DNA from: Phenylobacterium sp.
Lineage (GTDB): Bacteria > Pseudomonadota > Alphaproteobacteria > Caulobacterales > Caulobacteraceae
Reading direction: 5' to 3'
Assembly: GCA_028291285.1 (NCBI GenBank)
Contig: JAQGIJ010000338.1
Location: 1 to 6,843, forward strand
Length of the DNA: 6,843 nt
Position numbers and translations under genes: made by a program. Below the pieces are notes generated by a model. It did not search any database. It was not told where the DNA came from and saw only the letters and a list, made by a program, of their open reading frames with translations. Numbering within the stretch: position 1 is the stretch's first letter; each line of letters begins with the position of its first letter. Shown here in pieces: positions 6,466-6,843 of this stretch.

Positions 6466-6489
6466 GGCCTCGTCCGTCCCGACGAGGCC
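6466..6489. repeat. Perfect 9-base inverted repeat between divergent genes
   Basis: GGCCTCGTC (6466-6474) and GACGAGGCC (6481-6489) pair perfectly around CGTCCC. No T-run follows on either strand, so a Rho-independent terminator is unlikely. It lies between the 5' ends of the small ORF/sulfotransferase unit and the CelD-like gene, which suits an operator or a hairpin in a 5' leader. Confidence 0.5.
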
Positions 6490-6532
6490 CACCGATTCAA
6501 GCGCCCCCCCGTCGGCAGTCGGAGGCCGCGGC

Positions 6533-6537
6533 AGGAG
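6533..6537 (+). promoter_or_regulatory. Ribosome binding site of the CelD-like gene
   Basis: AGGAG with 8 bases to the ATG at 6546. It supports that start. Confidence 0.65.
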
Positions 6538-6545
6538 TGTCCAGG

Positions 6546-6843
6546 ATGCTTGATCACCAGCAATTGGAGCAAGCGCGTCCCACACAAAGCCGCGTCACGG
6601 TTGAGGTGGTTGCCGACATCGGCCAGATTTACAAGGCATGGGAGCAGCTATGGTCGCGAGATCCTTACGCCACCCCATTCACACATCCCGCCTGGCACCG
6701 TAGCTATCTCGCCGGTTACAGGCGCGCCGAACCTATCTTCCTAGTCCTCCGGGACGCCTGCGGAGGACTTGCGGGCGTTTGCCCGCTCATGCGCCGGGGA
6801 CGAAGGCTCTGCTTTTTGAGCACTCCGCGACCGGACTTTATTC
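6546..6843 (+). CDS. CelD/BcsL-like GNAT acetyltransferase, N-terminal part only
   Basis: 99 codons are visible before the window ends. The sequence resembles the N-terminal half of CelD/BcsL-type proteins. These are GNAT-fold acyltransferases often found in cellulose and exopolysaccharide loci, where they are thought to modify the polymer or its precursor. Visible marks are the AWEQLW helix (31-36), TPFTHPAWHRSYLAGY (43-58), a strand IFLVLRD (64-70), then GGLAGVCPLMRRGRRLCFLS (73-92) and the PRPDF segment (94-98). These follow the family order of a 'W..L' helix, 'TPF.sP.W', a strand, and a 'G..PL' turn. The catalytic acyl-CoA-binding half lies outside the window, so the assignment rests on the first third only. 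The gene is divergent from the sulfotransferase unit, with about 100 bases between the two starts. Other GNAT proteins, including FemAB-like ones, are the main alternative. Confidence 0.7.
   Translation, partial: MLDHQQLEQARPTQSRVTVEVVADIGQIYKAWEQLWSRDPYATPFTHPAWHRSYLAGYRRAEPIFLVLRDACGGLAGVCPLMRRGRRLCFLSTPRPDFI

Overview
The window comes from a GC-rich proteobacterium. An alphaproteobacterium (Caulobacterales or Sphingomonadales type) is my best guess, from the GC-rich coding style and the look of the proteins; this is inference and I cannot place the genus. The content is an accessory surface-polysaccharide (exopolysaccharide/capsule) locus: every gene I can recognise fits making, exporting, decorating or cutting a polysaccharide.

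Layout. At the left edge, on the minus strand, is an almost complete membrane O-acyltransferase (acyltransferase-3/OafA family, start at 1015, running off the window). Between 1016 and 1411 there is no intact gene. This stretch holds the acyltransferase leader and a decayed plus-strand remnant of a GT28-type glycosyltransferase C-terminus, with the N-terminal part missing and a frame change near 1318-1325. Next, on the minus strand, comes a two-gene unit: a secreted or anchored polysaccharide lyase with alginate-lyase-like (PL7-type) motifs (3917-3045), followed after 73 bases by a Wzx/WzxC-type lipid-linked oligosaccharide flippase (2971-1412). A 367-base divergent regulatory region (3918-4284) with two neighbouring dyads separates this unit from a second, paralogous lyase on the plus strand (4285-5109). 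A convergent gap of 122 bases follows, then a minus-strand pair: a small unrecognised ORF (6445-6188) that overlaps, in an ATGA arrangement, the start of a PAPS-dependent sulfotransferase (6191-5232). At the right edge a plus-strand gene begins (6546 onward) that resembles the CelD/BcsL family of GNAT acetyltransferases and runs off the window.

How it may work together (inference): lipid-linked repeat units are flipped by the Wzx protein. Acyl groups (acyltransferase-3, possibly the CelD-like enzyme) and sulfate (sulfotransferase) may be added. The two divergent lyases in the envelope or outside the cell may trim, release or clear the polymer. A lyase pair with conserved catalytic-type residues beside a sulfotransferase suggests a modified, possibly uronate-containing and possibly sulfated, exopolysaccharide. 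The antisense glycosyltransferase remnant shows that the locus has been rearranged. No RNA genes, CRISPR arrays, insertion sequences or convincing Rho-independent terminators were seen.
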